From an uncultured Rhodospirillales bacterium (GTDB taxonomy: Bacteria > Pseudomonadota > Alphaproteobacteria > Acetobacterales > Acetobacteraceae): DNA of 33,806 bases. The notes beneath the pieces were generated by a model. That model was not told the origin of the DNA. It did no database searches and was given only the letters and a program-made list of their open reading frames with translations. Position 1 is the stretch's first letter. The number at the start of each line of letters is the position of its first letter. The stretch is taken from NCBI GenBank assembly GCA_903865895.1, contig CAIPLM010000258.1, positions 1 to 33,806 on the forward strand. Reading direction: 5' to 3'. The translations under genes were made by a program, and so were the position numbers. Shown here piece after piece: positions 33,318 to 33,806 of this stretch.

Positions 33318-33484
33318 CTTGGGATTGTCTGCGGGCGTCCACTGGTGAGCGGAGAGGCCCGTTCAACTCATCAAGCGAACCCAAGGGGGCGGACAGGCGG
33401 CCCAGATGACGACGGGTGTTGAGCCCTATTGCGAGACGACCGACCTGTCCGCGCCGTGATCCGGGTGGCCACCCGGATCACGGC
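33318..33484 (-). ncRNA. Predicted bridge RNA of the IS110 element
   Basis: Read leftward, three structures follow in order. First is a 32-nt perfect palindrome (33484-33453). Second is a 9-bp stem GCGGACAGG/CCTGTCCGC (33452-33444 with 33397-33389) closing a 46-nt loop. Third is a 6-bp stem CTTGGG/CCCAAG (33385-33380 with 33323-33318) closing a 56-nt loop. The first loop holds CTCGCAAT and CGTCAT, matching the two target halves. The second holds TGAGTTGA and AGACAAT, matching the two element ends. All are in register with the AT core. This is the target-loop/donor-loop order known for IS621. True transcript ends are unknown and probably extend beyond both limits. Confidence 0.8.
33453..33484. 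repeat. 32-nt perfect palindrome inside the IS110 left end
   Basis: Two 16-base arms, GCCGTGATCCGGGTGG and its complement, meet with no spacer. It abuts the 9-bp stem of the predicted target-binding loop, so in RNA it would form the 5' stem-loop of the bridge RNA. As DNA it could form a cruciform. Confidence 0.85.
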
Positions 33485-33533
33485 ACCCCCCTCACGGGAC
33501 GCAACAACAAATTACCCCATTCTCAAGAGACAA

Positions 33534-33553
33534 TTGCGAGGCGCACCTCGCAA
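33534..33553. repeat. Remnant of an interrupted REP-like hairpin
   Basis: TTGCGAGG-CGCA-CCTCGCAA is an 8-bp perfect hairpin, followed by CGACG. The other outer arm, CGTCAT, lies at 32332-32337 across the element. The restored 13-bp stem lay between convergent genes and may have been a bidirectional terminator or a member of a dispersed palindrome family. Confidence 0.7.
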
Positions 33554-33569
33554 CGACGCAGCGGCGGGC

Positions 33570-33806
33570 TCAGCCGCCGTGAATGGTGGTCAGCGTCACC
33601 ACGCCGATGCCCTGGGACAGGATCCCGAGATCGGCGGCGGCCTGGCGGCTCAGGTCGATGATGCGGGTGCGGGTGCCGGGCCGGTCATTGATGACGACGA
33701 TCACCGAGCGATCGCTGCCTTCGAGGGTGACGCGCACCTTGGTGCCGATGGGCAGCGTGGCGTGGGCGGCGGTGAGCTGGCGTTCGTCATAGCGGGCGCC
33801 GGAGGC
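33570..33806 (-). CDS. RlpA-like septal ring protein, C-terminal part (5' end outside the window)
   Basis: Seventy-eight residues of the double-psi beta-barrel domain are present, reading [20 protein letters not shown], then [30 protein letters not shown] and ending TTIHGG before TGA. RlpA proteins are periplasmic or outer-membrane lytic transglycosylases acting on denuded peptidoglycan at the septum. The conserved AAH histidine and NDRP aspartate are visible. There is no SPOR domain after the barrel, so this is a short form or has other domains upstream. It converges on the AOR operon with the IS110 element between them. Confidence 0.85.
   Translation of the reverse strand, partial: ASGARYDERQLTAAHATLPIGTKVRVTLEGSDRSVIVVINDRPGTRTRIIDLSRQAAADLGILSQGIGVVTLTTIHGG

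Larger units (their letters stand above)
32336..33534 (-). mobile_element. IS110-family insertion sequence, about 1.2 kb, complete
   Basis: The boundaries are set by an AT dinucleotide on both sides (32336-32337 and 33533-33534). Joining the flanks across it gives CGTCATTGCGAGG-CGCA-CCTCGCAACGACG, a near-perfect hairpin, so the element sits inside one arm of a REP-like palindrome. There are no terminal inverted repeats or target duplication beyond the core, as expected for IS110. The element reads leftward, with its long non-coding end at 33297-33534 (left end) and only about one base of right end beyond the transposase stop. Length and layout fit an intact, potentially active copy. Confidence 0.85.

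Noticed and set aside
33453-33484. The 32-nt palindrome as a target site or terminator of rlpA
   Set aside because: It lies inside the element as defined by the flank-restoring junction and directly abuts the predicted target-loop stem, so a bridge RNA stem-loop is the better reading.
1-33806. CRISPR arrays, tRNA or rRNA genes, prophage or defence systems
   Set aside because: No regularly spaced repeats, tRNA-like cloverleaf sequence, rRNA segments or phage/defence protein motifs were seen. The IS110 element is the only mobile gene found.

Overview
The window is GC-rich and densely coded. It reads as an alphaproteobacterial chromosome, most likely Rhodospirillales/Acetobacteraceae. This rests on gene content (DUF6134 and DUF6311 proteins, a MoxR/CoxE-like pair, dipeptide-type ABC genes), codon use, and GC-rich palindromic plus A/T-rich intergenic elements that I associate with that family. 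The family assignment is inference; no rRNA or marker gene is present.

Layout. Positions 184-951 hold a crotonase-fold gene that meets, tail to tail, a ten-gene leftward run (11103 down to 953). That run encodes a MoxR ATPase, a CoxE-like VWA protein, a homocysteine methyltransferase-like protein, a glycine-zipper lipoprotein, a LysE exporter, a flippase, a DppABC-type transporter and a SIS-domain sugar-phosphate protein. Positions 11209-13998 carry psuG, an aminotransferase and a DUF6134 protein. Positions 14075-18969 form a tightly overlapped four-gene surface-glycan operon: DUF6311 membrane protein, polyprenyl-type GT2, fused acyltransferase/ketoisomerase, and a multi-pass membrane protein. 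Next come an orphan peptide-type binding protein, an orphan Flp pilin, an LLM monooxygenase, and a hydrolase/hydratase pair.

From 23748 to 32319 all ten genes point right. First is an SsuABC/NMT1-type transporter, then moeA, a ModE-like regulator lacking a sensor domain, a 16-cysteine ferredoxin, a tungsten-type aldehyde ferredoxin oxidoreductase (AOR), an FAD/NAD(P) subunit, a MoaD-like protein and an unrecognised 92-residue protein. Together they look like a complete AorABC-type enzyme with its own cofactor-insertion genes. A strong hairpin lies between the AOR and FAD-subunit genes.

The best find is at the right end: an IS110-family element (about 32336-33534) whose ends, target and guide RNA can be read by eye. 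Upstream of its transposase lie a 32-nt perfect palindrome and two stem-loops. One loop matches both halves of the chromosomal target and the other matches both element ends, all in register on the same AT core and in the polarity expected of a bridge RNA. Removing the element restores a 13-bp REP-like hairpin. The window closes with the 3' part of an rlpA-like gene.
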